From positions 29,673,003-29,737,002 of the forward strand of contig OZ018317.1 in assembly GCA_963969495.1 (NCBI GenBank): DNA of 64,000 nt, written 5' to 3'. Below, one piece after another: positions 21,835-33,932 of this stretch. Position 1 is the stretch's first letter; the number at the start of each line of letters is the position of its first letter. A program made the position numbers and the translations under genes. Under the pieces are notes generated by a model, which saw only the letters and a list, made by a program, of their open reading frames with translations, had not been told where the DNA came from and did no database searches. The stretch is from Ceratothoa steindachneri (Eukaryota; Arthropoda; Malacostraca; Isopoda; Cymothoidae).

Positions 21835-22212
21835 TATTTTTGCTCTTGTTTTGATGAACTGTCCACAGATAGGCATAAAAAAATGCATCTGGAGAATGAT
21901 TGCAGCCTCTTAATCCTTTTCTCTTCTGATGTGTTCACTATGGTAGCTAAACCTGAAATGATAGTAGATATGGGAATTTCTGTATAAATATTTCTGAAGT
22001 AATATTCCAGATAGTTCTAGAAGTTTCTATTAGTGTGTTCTGGCAAGTTCTGGAACATTCTTGAAACTTCATAAAATTCTACTAAATGCTTTAAATTTAG
22101 AATGTTTTGTAAGGTTTCCTTCTAGAACATTCCAGATCTATGTTTTAAATAAGATTTACAATTTTCTACCATTCTTTGAAGAATATTAAATCCTACAGCC
22201 TTTTATATATTC
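21835..22212 (-). repeat. Right terminal inverted repeat
   Basis: Inverted copy of 19695-20103, slightly shorter because of small deletions. Confidence 0.8.
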
Positions 22213-23765
22213 TTTAATTTTTTTACTAATTTAATAATACCCTAGCATTATTTTCCAAATGGGAAAATTTAAAAATTCAATTCCCTATCTACAAAAGCAA
22301 AGTTTGGTGATCAAAATAAACCTTTTAATTTACTTTAGTACGAATAATTGGAAAATAACTTTTTTAATCTAGGAACTAGAAAAAAGTGAAATTTTGTTAC
22401 ATAACGTTTCCAGTAACACGTAAATTATCATCGTGCTCAATTCATCTAAAGAAGGTGAGCTGAAATAAACAGAGGTGTGTGAAAATCTTCTGTAATGGAA
22501 ATAAAAGCAGTCAAAGTTCTTTCACAAAACGGGCCGAGAGAGCAGTCCATCTCTCCTAAGCCATCTGTAAGTGATATTTTTATTTGCAAACTGAATGATT
22601 CTGATACAAACATAAGTAAAAAAACAAGCACTATCCTGTTCTTTAATTAGATTTTACTTATTTAAGTTTATAGATACTTTTGACGCTCAAAAGTAACAAA
22701 CCTATCTTTAAAATTAATGTTGGCGTTATGGATTGCTTTCATAAACACACATCTTACATTTAGAAAGCAAACTTTGGAACATCTTGTTCATAGTCTTTAA
22801 CGGGTTTTCAATCCCCTATATTCGTCAATAAAGATTGAAGAGTTAAAAGTGAACTGCATTGACAGGATTTTTATTAGTTTTGTGAATGAAAGCCATAAAA
22901 TATTATTTTACAGATATTACCATTAGTTAACTTATACACATCCTTTAAAATAGTTTATTGTCGGGAACTATTATTTATCTAATATAGATTTTTTTTGTGC
23001 TGTTTTGTATGGCGATGCGTAAAAAAATATTTTTAACCACGTTAGTTATAAGCCAACTACACCTTATTTTCTCCTCTTTTGAAAATCATGGGTCACCCAA
23101 ATTCACACAAATAAACGACAAATTACTAGAAAATTAGAATAAACAAATTTTAACTTACATAAAGACGAACGACACTTTTGAATTGCCGTTTACAAATCAA
23201 TTTTGAAGATATGTAAAACTGAGGTCATGAAAATTTAGATTACCGAAGAACTTTAAGATAGATGGTCTTGTTTATACAAGATTTGACATTTAGAACTTTT
23301 AAAAGTAAAAACTGATTTGTTTACAAGTCCTGACAATGAGTTAGGATTTGATCCAGGGTAAAAATTGTTTATTAACATTTTCGAAAGTCAACGTCGTATT
23401 CTACAACGATGGAAAGATAAACACCCATTCCATGGTCAGAGTAATGAGTGAGGCTCCAAGAGATCTACCCTCCCGTTTTTAAGATGAGGGATGCGGTACT
23501 TCCGTCTTGGATACGGTTTGGACGATGCTAAACTTTCTTTTCATAAACTCATCGAACTTGAGTTAATGTGTGGGGGTCGCAGACTTTACCATTCTACCTC
23601 TCCACCATCGATCGGCTCGTGTCTTCTTCTTTTTTTCTTAGGAGCACAAAAACCCCAAACAAACACAGCCCCTGAAGTAAAAAAAGAACAAATGAACAGA
23701 GGCGCCTTAAACAAATGGATGGCAAGCAAACCAAACCAAACAGAAGGAAAAGAACAAATACGAAA
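22213..23765. other. AT-rich DNA, nothing recognised
   Basis: Short open frames only. No tandem repeat or transposon signature is seen until the MITE at 23768. Confidence 0.5.
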
Positions 23766-23767
23766 TA

Positions 23768-23998
23768 CAGGGTGCGGCAGAGCCGATTGAGCAGTTTTGA
23801 GGAGTCAATGCTCGGTGGGAGGATGGGGGAGAGAGATGTCCCCTTGCCTGTTTCCGAGGAATGGCTCGCTCCCCTCGGCAAAGTGCCCTAGGGCTTACCT
23901 CTGGAATGTACCCCCCAAATATGGCGTACCCTCTCTATATACCCCCCTTATTTTTTTATAACTCCTTAAAACTGCTCAATCGGTTCTGTCGCACCCTG
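23768..23998. mobile_element. 231-bp MITE with TA target duplication
   Basis: About 40-bp terminal inverted repeats: the left begins CAGGGTGCGGCAGAGCC, and the right end read inward begins CAGGGTGCGACAGAACC. TA dinucleotides flank both ends (23766-23767, 23999-24000), which points to Tc1/mariner-type mobilisation. There is no coding capacity; the interior is GC-rich and not palindromic. Confidence 0.85.
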
Positions 23999-24041
23999 TA
24001 CAAGAGGCAATAAATAAGGGTCAAAAATATCCATGCATTTT

Positions 24042-24045
<4 letters not shown>

Positions 24046-24116
<71 letters not shown>
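24046..24116. repeat. (TA)n microsatellite
   Basis: 71 bp of TA dinucleotides. A short array of ACTATCTGTGT-like units (about 24225-24295) follows downstream. Confidence 0.97.
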
Positions 24117-24118
<2 letters not shown>

Positions 24119-24419
24119 CATATCCTAATGTACCTGCTAAGAGATGATTTGCAACAGATGATCCATCAATGTAACAAAATCGATAGCAATTTTGATGAGA
24201 TACCTTTTGTTACCGAGTGGTTTTGTGTACTATCTATTTACTATCTGTGTACTATCGATGTACTATATGTGTACTATCCGCTTGCTATCTGTTTAATGAG
24301 AGAAAGACCTAAACTTGTGAGTTGCTCATCGCGTGAGTATATATATTTTTTAATTCCTTTTTGCAACATACTATTTATTCCTTTGAGACTCTCATCGTTA
24401 CATGACTATTACAGAGATG

Positions 24420-24800
24420 TCGAAAAGGAAGCAGAAGTAAAAAAGGGAAGAATTAGAAAAAGAAGTAAAGAAGAAAGAATTAGAAAATGAAGAAGTAAAA
24501 AAGAAAAGTAGAAAAAGAAGTAAAAAAGAAAGAAGGAACAAAAGAAGAAGTAGAAAAGGAATATGAAGGAAAAAAGTAGGCAGAAAAGAAGAATTAAAAA
24601 GGAAGTTTTAGAAAAGGAAGAATTGAAACAGGATGAAAAAGTAGAACAAAAATTTAGAAGTTGAGAAGGAAGAAGTAAAACAGGATGAAAAAGAAGTAAA
24701 AAAAGAAAAATTAAAAGAAGTTGAAAAGGAAGAAGTAAAAAAGAGAAAGTAGAAAAGGAAGAAGACGTTGAAAAGAAGTAGAAAAGAAGAAGATAACAAC
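24420..24800. repeat. Purine-only low-complexity tract
   Basis: About 380 bp almost entirely of A and G on the plus strand, built from loose GAAGTAAAAAAG and GAAAAGGAAGAA units. The Lys/Glu-rich and Phe/Ser-rich frames across it are repeat artefacts. Confidence 0.85.
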
Positions 24801-26520
24801 AATTAGGTGGTTAAGACCATTTAAATCATGAGAAATTCTTTTAAGGCCAGGTTAAAAGAGTCTTTTTTTTAGAAGAAGTAGACCTCCCCATCCGTACTCT
24901 TATGCCTCATTTTCTTCCCTACTGGTAGTACTAGTTAGTGGCAATGGAGTGGATGTGTGACCGGTTGAGTGGCGCGGCTCATTTGGAGACGAGCGAGTTC
25001 CATTCCCAGCCGGTGTTACGGAGGAATCCAAGTCCCCGGGACGTAGTTCTGGTCTTTCCCTCCAACAATTCTAAGGCTAATTGTTTTTCCCAATTTCCCT
25101 CCCCTTACCCACCGAATAATTAATGATGTGCACCTTATATGTGTGCCCCCATGAATGTAAATGTGCGCACACGCGGATAAATGGATTCATATACCGACCA
25201 TCCAACGCACACGTTTCAATTCAGCGCGATTCTTTATATTAGGGACTGATGTTGCGTGTGCATGGATGTGTTTTGTGCGAATGTCTGTGAGTAATTATTA
25301 ATTTGTTTGTGTGTATCATCGTAATTGTTCACATTTGGGAATTTAAGGGGAATGTGTATGTATGTACGTGTCTAAATGTCTAAGCCTGCGTTTGTATGAA
25401 TTTCTATATGTAATAGAGGTATGTGTATATGCGAATGTAAGTATATAAAGCTGACGTGGTTGTGAGTGTGAGATGAATATTTTTTTTAGAAAAAATGCAT
25501 ATTGGAGTAGGCCAGCGTGTAATGGTGGATTGGGATGTGTGTATGAGAGGCAAGTCCGAAGAATCTGGTCCATGATTGGTCAGTTGTACAAACTGGCGAC
25601 TGGGCCCAGCCGGGACTGGCCAGTGTCCATTGATCCAACGCTCTTCGCCCCTCCCTCGAAAGCAGGAAGGGGTAGGGCGGGATTGTCCCCCTTTGAGCGC
25701 GCGCCTCTTTCCTCCTCTTCGGCGAATGAGAGAGAGAGAGAAAGAGAGAGAGAGCGCGACAGAGACAAAGAGAGGCTAAACTCGCAACCCATATTATATT
25801 TTCTCGCCATTATATGGAGAGAACAAGGAGAGGAATAGACACCATTAAATACAGAGACAGAATCAATCAGACTAAATTTTGGTCAAACCAACATTCATAC
25901 AGCTCACACAAGTGCACTCGTGCCCACACACCCACATAGGGGTTTATAAATATATACAACCATTCATAACAAAACATAAAAAAGATTTGGAGTGATTTTA
26001 ACGATTATTTACAAGTGATTAAATGAATGTTTGGAAAATAATGACACGGAAAACTTAATAGTGCTGCTTCCAAATGCCCAAATGGGCTGAGAGATGTTTG
26101 TTGGTTCTAAGGCGTGGGTTAGGTTTTGGTTCTGCTTTTCCTGGATCAAATTTCAATTTTCGATGCACGTGGAAAACGAGGATAATTATAGTCAGGGTTT
26201 TTCTCCCTTTTGATTATTTTGGTTCTATTTCATGCATACATACATAATGACGAGTGTATGCACCGACATGTGCGTTTAGTCGAATTTTCGCCTTGGAGAA
26301 AACTTGCTTCCGTGGACTAAATATTTGTTTTTCTGTCGGGTTATATTTATTTTATGCAAATACTCGTATACCAATTCCTTTTCAACAACAGAACACACAC
26401 TAAAAAATGCACACGTGTGCACTCAGAAGCGGTTATGCATATCGAGCGAATTAAGTCCACATTGAGTTACGTTTCTACAAAATTAATTTGTTTCGTCCAA
26501 ATATTTTAAAATGGTCTGAG
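24801..26520. other. Unassigned; GC-rich patch with (GA)n at 25560-25800
   Basis: Most of this is AT-rich and featureless. At 25560-25800 a GC-rich patch carries an inverted CCAAT box (ATTGGT at about 25575), a GGGGTAGGGCGGG GC-box-like run and an interrupted (GA)n tract (25728-25775). It has promoter-like composition, but no gene is recognised next to it. A GTTCCATTCCC motif near 24995 faintly recalls a tRNA B box. Confidence 0.35.
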
Positions 26521-26521
26521 A

Positions 26522-26523
<2 letters not shown>

Positions 26524-26617
<94 letters not shown>
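26524..26617. repeat. (TA)n microsatellite
   Basis: 94 bp of TA dinucleotides. The tyrosine/isoleucine frames on both strands are artefacts. Confidence 0.97.
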
Positions 26618-26619
<2 letters not shown>

Positions 26620-26620
<1 letters not shown>

Positions 26621-26678
26621 TTCACGTAGTGGCTTGTAAACGAAGGGTGCTCGATAGCCTAGTTTCAAATCCCGCCAT
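26620..26678 (+). ncRNA. tRNA-derived SINE fragment
   Basis: Directly after the (TA)n tract, the sequence has an A-box-like TAGTGGC (26627) and a B-box-like GTTTCAAATCCC (26662-26673) followed by GCC, the order seen in tRNA-derived SINE heads. It is truncated at the 5' side and too diverged to fold as a tRNA. It resembles the better element at 50973-51046. Confidence 0.4.
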
Positions 26679-26846
26679 TTGCTCTTTCTTTTCTCCACTC
26701 AAAAGGTTTATTTAAATTATTTTTTCCGACGATAATATTTGTGTATCATTCACTAATTTCATTACTTAACAGTCCTTTATCGATGTTAAAAGAAACAATA
26801 AAGGAAGTTGTCAAATGTATATCATATTATGCAAGCAAAAAAATAT

Positions 26847-27790
26847 AATGGTGGAAATAAGTATATGGACGGAAGATAGAAAGAGCCTAATATTTTGTTG
26901 TTCGACAATCGTTTTGCTTGAGCTGTTTGTTCTCAGGTGTTTTTTTTTATATAAGATCTTACGAAGTTATGCTAGCATCGTGTTGTAATATCTGCCCAAT
27001 CTTTCTTATACATATATACAGTAGCTTCCAATTAGGCGAGGTTTGAAATTTTCCTCTTGTACATTTGTTTCCTTAATATTCGCCAGACATTTTCGATCAG
27101 ATTCAAGTCAGGAGAGTGTTGCAGGAACCACTTGCGAATTGCTTTGGATAATTTCCTTCCTGGAAATTCCAATCAGCCTGTATCCTCAACTTTACAGTGA
27201 ACTTTAAATTGTTGGCCTATATTTGAGGGTACTTGGCTATATTCATTGTCCCATCAATTGTATGTCGACCACCTTTTCCATTAAAAAAGGCCCACACCAT
27301 AATGCTATCATTTTCATGCTTGACAGTGGAGTTTGTGTTCTTCCGATCATAGACGGTTTCATCGCGGTGCCAAACATAGTGAGATGAATTCTGACCAAAG
27401 AGTTAAATTTTGGTCTCATCGGATCAAAGCACATTAGTCCTAAAAATGGTCTAACTTTTCTGATTGTTTCTGAGCAAACTTCCGTCGTACCACCGAGTGA
27501 GGATTCTTCGGAAAAGGGTCCTTGCGCGGAGATCGAGATCTGAGAGCCTGTCTATTGAGCTCATTACGAATTGTTCTTTTCCTAAGTCGTAGAAACATGA
27601 GCGTGCAGTTATGCTCTAGTTATCATAGGGTTCCCTCGAAACTGATCTCAGCATTTGTCCACAAGCCTGTTGTGATATTTTCTTCGGAACTCCACTACGA
27701 GGAAGGTTTGCAGTGCTCCTCGAGCTCTCCATTTTTTTTTATTAGTTCAACCTACAGCGCTGAAAAGGAACACACAAGGCTGAAGAAATA
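26847..27790 (-). pseudogene. Tc1-like transposase relic, minus strand
   Basis: Read on the minus strand: SGVPKKISQQACGQMLRSV (about 27700-27650), the N-terminal DNA-binding region; LRARTLFRRI (about 27530); SDETKI with a stop just after it (about 27425); NSSHYVWHRDETVYDRKNT (about 27400-27340); VKHENDSIMVWAFFNGKG (about 27325-27275); QHSPDL (about 27110), then the KKDWADI C-terminal piece. The order and motifs are those of Tc1 transposases. Several stops and frameshifts are visible. The sequence at about 26850 (GGTGGAAATAAGTATATGGA) looks like the terminal repeat end of this family. Confidence 0.8.
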
Positions 27791-28195
27791 CTTATATATC
27801 TTTTATCTTCTCTTTGCCGCACAACTGTCTTGCTGTTTAAATGAGTTGAAAGCTCTTCAATTTTAAACACAAGGCAGAATGATGGATGGAGTATGAGGGT
27901 CGGGCTAAATGAGGTTAGGCTAAAAACATACCTAAAATTATAGACAGAACCTATGGAATCTTTCTGGATCTTTGTACACCAAAAAATTATGTAAATAAGC
28001 TAATTTAAAAATATAATATATTCAATTAATGTCTTAATACTTAATTCTACCTTTATTTTGTCTTTGAACGAGAAAATAAATATACTCCTTAGTATCACAA
28101 TATTTAATTTTCTTCTATTAACACAATAAGTAAGTTGTAGGATTGCTTTTCATTTTAAAAGACTGAAATATATATTCCCAATATTTGTTTCACTT

Positions 28196-28197
<2 letters not shown>
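27791..28197. other. AT-rich spacer, nothing recognised
   Basis: No coding or repeat signal beyond AT-rich composition. Confidence 0.45.

Positions 28198-28200
<3 letters not shown>

Positions 28201-28285
<85 letters not shown>
28201..28285. repeat. (TA)n microsatellite
   Basis: 85 bp of TA dinucleotides. Confidence 0.97.
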
Positions 28286-28288
<3 letters not shown>

Positions 28289-29087
28289 ATATTTTTGCTG
28301 TGAGAATCCCCTAATTCTGTAGATACAATGCATTAGAGAGGTTGAAAGTTATGATGGCTTGTTTGGTACTTACATACGAGTATTATTCTCTACATTTCTC
28401 TGGCATCTGTTTCTCTGGTGTAACATTTCTCGCAATACATACTAAGTATGACATAATCTATCCCCCACTTCATTATGTTGGAGTGTTGTTCTGTGCATTG
28501 ATTTTCATTTAATTGTCGGTGTTGTACAGAAGATACAAACATAGCTTTGTGGTCAAATTGGATTAGGTTGGGGTAGGAATCGAATACAGAAAATATTTGT
28601 TTTTTGTTTTCGTGTAAGTAGTGTGTGAGACTATGAAAGGGATAAGAGGATAAAGATTAATCTGCTTAAGATAATATTTATATTGTTTAAAGTATATGCG
28701 TCGATAAATCGCTTGATAATGTATGGGTATTCTTTTATATTACGGTCAAAATTTAGTCTACTTTGCTGCAGTAACGAACCTAACCTAGGATCTTTTGTAA
28801 ACAGTACATTACATGAGCACCTTTGGTTTATTCGTGTGCATTGACCTTGTGTGTGTGTGTGTGTGTGTGTCGTTATATTTGATGCGTTCACAAAGTGTAA
28901 CCGTTCCTAAAATGCGTTAAATTTGAGGGATTAAAAGAATCTCTTTTTCACTCCATTCTAATTACTGAGTTTCTTCGAGTATCTTAATTGAACACATCAT
29001 CCGCCACATAAAAAATACTCCACTCCATTTTAACCTCTTCACTGAAGGATAGGGTGGAGGGGGGGGAGTGCTTTCAAAATTCCCCAC
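28286..29087. other. Unassigned DNA with a short (GT)n
   Basis: A (GT)n run lies at about 28851-28870. No gene recognised. Confidence 0.45.
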
Positions 29088-29570
29088 ACCACTCTCTGCC
29101 TCTCTCCATGTTTCCCCACCTATCTCCATCTCTCCTCGCCTCTTTCCATCTCTCCCCACCGCTTTCCATCTGTCTTCCCTTTCTCCATCTCTCCCCACCG
29201 CTTTCCATCTGTCTTCCCTTTCTCCATCTCCCCCCCCACCTCTTTCCATTTCTCCCACTCTCTCTCCATCTCTCCTCAATTCTCTCGATCTCTCCCTACC
29301 TCTCTCCATCTCTCCCCACCTCTCTCCATCTCTCCCCACCTCTCTCCATCTCTCCCCACCTCTCTCCATATTTCTTCCCACTTCTCGCCATCTCTCCCCA
29401 CCTCTTTCCATATCTCTCCCCACCTCTCTCCATCTCTCCCCCCTTCTCTCCATCTCTCCCCACTTCTCTCCATCTCCCCCACTTCTCTCCATCTCTCCCC
29501 ACTTCTCTCCATCTCCCCCACCTCTTTCCATCTGTCTCCCCCAATAGCTCTCTATCTCTCACCACCTCTC
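29088..29570. repeat. Polypyrimidine minisatellite, about 20-bp unit
   Basis: About 480 bp of pyrimidine-only units built on CTCTCCATCTCTCCCCAC, with a few purines at fixed positions. The repeat creates long open frames on both strands (for example 29054-29620 plus and 28962-29531 minus). Their periodic composition shows that they are by-products of the repeat. Confidence 0.9.
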
Positions 29571-29899
29571 GCCACACTAAAACCACGACAATCAAAAAAG
29601 ATCATTATACATATTTTTAAATTCTTTCCCGCCAAATATGTTCAGCCTCTGCACGCATCACACAGGAAATGTATAAACGAAGGAGCATCATTAATATATC
29701 GTTTAATATTTCTCCCTCTCTTTATCTTGTATTAATTTGTTTCATATTCTTTTTACTATTTCTTTCTCAGCCCCAAGAGAGGAAAGTTGGTTGCTCGGGA
29801 GAAAAGGGGAAAGTGAGGATAGAGAGACAGGAGAGAAGGGGAGTTTACCCTCAATTTATTTTCAACTACGAGGTCTGTCATTTTTTCCCTCGTCTCCCC

Positions 29900-30100
29900 T
29901 CTGTATTTATGCGCGGGGCCGCGCATGCGTAGTAGAACAGAAGAGCTGCTTCTGCTGGCTTGCGTTGACAAAGGCTAAAGCCCTCGTTGCTAAGGCCGAT
30001 CGATGGCCACTGTCCACTCAGCGTTTCCGATTGGTCAATTTGAAGACCTCTCGTTTTGCAACGCGTGCTCTGATTAGTCCACTATGTTTATTTGGCCTAG
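29900..30100. promoter_or_regulatory. Possible CpG-type promoter patch
   Basis: A short CpG-rich patch in AT-rich surroundings. It contains CGCGCATGCGTA (29920-29931), which matches the NRF1 consensus at 11 of 12 positions, and an inverted CCAAT box (ATTGGT, 30030-30035). I see no gene start on either side, so this may be an isolated promoter, the promoter of a gene beyond recognition, or part of a repeat. Confidence 0.25.
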
Positions 30101-31879
30101 ATATAATTTAAAGAGGAAGTATCTATTGAGAAACCCTTCGAAGTTTAATATTGATTAACAAAACAAATATTTATATGTATAAGTCTATTTCTATTCAGCC
30201 ATAAACATACGCAATTCCAAGATAACACCTAAAAATGTTAAAATATAAGAAAAACGAGCTGGCGCAAATATTATATGTACACAAAAGATATTTTCCCTCC
30301 TATTATAGCCTATTAGAAAAATAGAGATCAGTCATAGACTAACTAACGGTAACGTATGAATTCACCATACATAGGTTGCATATTTTATTAAATTACATTT
30401 ATTTGAAGACTATGAAAATCTATTTTTTAGTATTGAAATATATTCTGCAATAACAAGACAGAATTTTCAAACTTAAGTTATGTATATGTATAAGTATAAG
30501 TTGCGGGGGTCAATTTGATAAAAACTTACTACGTAAATAAACTTGATTATGTATACTCTAACCAATGGATCTCTTTCGGAACAGGCCAGGCCAGGCACCG
30601 AATTAAGCGTTCGAGGCTATCACGAGGTTAAGGTTAGGCTAAAGTTAGGCTATGACATTCAAGGGCCGTAGTGTGAGTTCAACCTGTAGTTTAGATTAGG
30701 TTTGGGTAGGTTTGGGAGCAAGGAACTGGCGCAAACCTCTCGCAGAATGTTTTTCCAATCAGTTATGGCTTTTGTTGACATTTTAATTTATTTAGCACAA
30801 TAAACAGTAGTTATCAACACTTCGCACTATACGTGAATGAAATAAACGATTGTTTTAAAATATAATTTTTATTTTCTAATCAAGTGTACTTTCGCAATCC
30901 AACCTTAAATTGCATTAGTGCTTATTAGAGCGCTAAAGGCAACGCGAGGAGACATGTATAGATTTCAATTGATGATTTAAATCACTGCATTACTTTATCC
31001 TCTGACAGAGTGGTCTTCCATTTTCTCTATTATTATGTACACCCACGGGAGGTTGCTCATTGACAATCGATTATAACCTTTCAAATTCCCGCTAATTTCT
31101 TTTTTCCAAGCATACAGAACCCGTTTATCTAAATTTGTACACTAGTTTACGTATCGTCCGTCTTACCTTATCGTCTTGCTTTGTTGAATTTTTTTCAAAC
31201 TTATTTTTTACTTCATTGCACTTCTTTGCTTGTGTTTACCAGATAACCATTGTCACAGATTCCTTCGTATTTATCTTAAGGGTTTGCAGAAAGAAAACAT
31301 AAATTGAACCTTTTCCATTAAAATATGTAGATAAGGAATCTATTTCCATGAGTACATAGATTTTGATAAACATGATTACATATTCTGTCACGCCACATAA
31401 ATTCCTGCGTTGATCAATGAAGAAGGTTTCTTCTGCAGCTTCGTATCATCTTTATGTATTTTTTATATGTTTGTTACATTTAGGATAGGCAAGCTAACCT
31501 AATAATCATTAGTTATGGCATACACCATCCAGTTCATGATGATTATCGCACATGACACACTAAACTTTTTAAAAGTCTGTGTTGTTTAAGCCATTTGATA
31601 ACAGACAGAATCTTGAGTCAACAGATGCACAAGACGAACTAGCAGGTGGAGTCAGGACAGTCGAAATAGGTCAGGTCAGGTCTATTGGGAAAGTTTGGGC
31701 CGTCTGTTGTGTCCGTGATCATGTAAAGAATACCCCCCCCCCCCTCCCAACTCGTTTTTATGACCCCCCTTCCCCCACTTGCTGCTCTAATGGGGAAGTT
31801 CTTCATGTGACCATTATTCTTCATTAGAAAGCTCAGACAAGGAAAGATAGCAAACTCGAGGAAAATTTCCTTGTCAGAT
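30101..31879. other. AT-rich DNA, nothing recognised
   Basis: Short AGGTTAGGTT-like motifs occur at about 30625-30720 (GAGGTTAAGGTTAGGCT). A C-run lies at about 31733-31745. No coding sequence. Confidence 0.45.
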
Positions 31880-32020
31880 TCGATTGTTAGGTTGCAGGTT
31901 AGGTCCCCTTGTGTTACTTTGGTTTAAGTAAGATTAAGGTAAGTTAGGTTACGTTAAGTTAACTTGGATTAGACTAAGTTAAATTTGGTAAAGTTAAATT
32001 ACATTAGGTTGTTTGTTTGC
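31880..32020. repeat. Degenerate TTAGG-like tract
   Basis: Repeated variants of AGGTTAGGT, AAGTTAGGTTACG and CATTAGGTT. TTAGG is the ancestral arthropod telomere repeat. This looks like a decayed interstitial array and supports an arthropod source, without proving it. Confidence 0.5.
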
Positions 32021-33324
32021 GTGAGGTTTGATTAGCATAGATTTTGTGATTGTAATATGGGTCATTTTATACTTACCAATTTCCTTGGTTATTTATCACG
32101 TCCTCTACTCCTCTCTTCCCCCTTACCGATCTTAGTTCGTATTTATGTATCTATTGGTTGTTTGTTCGTATGTTTCTTTAAGCGGTTCTTTTAAATACGC
32201 TTCTAACAGTAATCACAAGTCGATTTCTTTGTTATTTGACCATTTTGTCATTCCTGTTCTGGTTACAATTTGTGTCCTTGAGGTTGAAATACACAGAGAG
32301 ACCAGAACGTGCATTGAGATGGTTACCAAGACAAACTAATTTTTTCTCCTGTCTGTCATACAACTCCATATCACTCTCTAGAACATACCCTCATTATGCT
32401 ATATCAGTTTCACTTCTCTTGTTCCACCAAATGAAATTCTTTTTGCATGTACTTTTTACAGCACATAGGAGTATAATGAACACGATAAGTGATAAGATAA
32501 ACAAAAAGCTAATTAGGATACCACACCGTTAATAACAATCCTCAACTGACCGAGTGACTAGGATAATCAACTAATAGGTAAATAGACAAGTGACGAAAAA
32601 CATGACTTAGTCCCAGTTTGATCGTGTGATAGAGCCATTAAGTGAAAAATTGTCTAAATATTTAATTTATTCTAATATTATTCAATAGGTTTAATATAAA
32701 AATATATAGGAAGAATAAATGTGTTCGTAAGCAACAAATGTAGCCATAAAGTACGAAGAAAGATCACCCGCATTTCAAAATAAAGAATTGATTTCTTTAT
32801 GAAAGAGATATTCAAAGGATCTTTAAACCAAATGGGGCTACAAAAATAACAGAAGATAAGGAAAATTGATTAGATAAAATGCTTAAAATGATATAAAATG
32901 CAAAAAGAAATGATCGGTGATGACGCTATGAATCGGAGACAGATGGATAGAAAGACAAAGTAAAAGGCAGATAGAGAGACTAGGAGATAGAGAGCGAGAC
33001 AAATCGACAGGACTGGCAGGAGAGCGGCAGATAGGAAAAAATATGAAACCGAGAGCAAGGAAGATATTAAGAATAAAGAGGATAACTTTTGTGAAAGAAA
33101 GAAGTTGAAAACAGGTTTTCTGCAAGTTTGCTTCGGGTAAACAAGAAATTAATGATCTCTTGGCAAGATGAGACAAGTTTCAAGTGACAAAGCGAGAATA
33201 TAAAAGATATTACGGATTTAAAGGGAATTATACGTCTGAAATGGCTTAAATCCAGTGAAAAAATACATCAATATAGCTTAAATGATAGGTTTAGGAATGT
33301 TATGGATCAATTGCGTGACAAATA

Positions 33325-33332
<8 letters not shown>
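32021..33332. other. AT-rich DNA, nothing recognised
   Basis: Only short chance frames are present. The interval 32930-33060 has a weak GATAGA/GACAGA bias without a clear unit. Confidence 0.45.

Positions 33333-33383
<51 letters not shown>
33333..33383. repeat. (TA)n microsatellite
   Basis: 51 bp of TA dinucleotides. Confidence 0.97.
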
Positions 33384-33385
<2 letters not shown>

Positions 33386-33932
33386 GTTGGTCAACGGCCT
33401 CACCAAACAAGCTCTCCTTCCTCTGATCACGGTCCAGCGCTTGTGTTTGTCACGTTATTTCTGTCATTGAGCAAGCAAATTTCATCCTCCCATCTTGTGG
33501 CTTGTCCTCTTCTGTGTCTCTTTAGGTATAAATGAGTCAGTTTAAGAGTTCTTATTGAGAAGTCATCACCTGGTGTACAATGGTTAATTCTATAATATAA
33601 ATCCAGATCATCTCTTTCAATTATCTCTTCTGTCTCTGATTTTATTATCATGTTTTTCATTTAGTTGGGCTTTTTGCTCTCTTACAATTTGTAGGTGTTG
33701 CGCTTTCTGCTTTTGTGATCCTTTTGTTTTTTGGTCATTTAGTAGTATCACTTATGTTTATGTTAGATGATATGGTTTTATTTTTATTTGCAAAGTTGCA
33801 CATTGTAAAATAGTCTATTCTATTTTTATTTCAATTTTCTGTTGAGGATTTTATACTATGATAATTAAGTTCATCAAACCTATTTGCCAGTGTAATTAAT
33901 GATAAAGGTATTTTTAATTCAAATTTAGGTGT
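33384..33932. other. Unassigned; possible LINE C-terminal relic on the minus strand
   Basis: A 77-codon minus-strand frame (33660-33427) contains GQATRWEDEI, which resembles a C-terminal motif of RTE-type LINE proteins (TRWxDDI). With one short motif and nothing else, I do not call an element. Confidence 0.25.

Larger units (their letters stand above)
19695..22212. mobile_element. DNA transposon with about 0.4-kb terminal inverted repeats
   Basis: The left arm (19695-20103) and right arm (21835-22212) are inverted copies of each other. The outer ends both read GAATATATAAAAGGCT inward, and the inner ends share GGACAGTTCATCAAAACAAG. The arms differ by substitutions and small indels. About 1.7 kb between them encodes a decayed protein described separately. 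The full length is about 2.5 kb. I could not define a target duplication. The reading frame at 19870-20136 lies within the arm and is not a gene. Confidence 0.8.

Noticed and set aside
24938..25020. tRNA-like SINE near 24.95 kb
   Set aside because: Only a weak B-box-like GTTCCATTCCC; no matching A box at a convincing distance.
28962..29620. Long frames of 159-189 codons on both strands
   Set aside because: Periodic by-product of the polypyrimidine minisatellite; the same period is open in several frames.
33427..33660. RTE LINE C-terminus on the minus strand (GQATRWEDEI)
   Set aside because: Only one short motif; insufficient to call an element.
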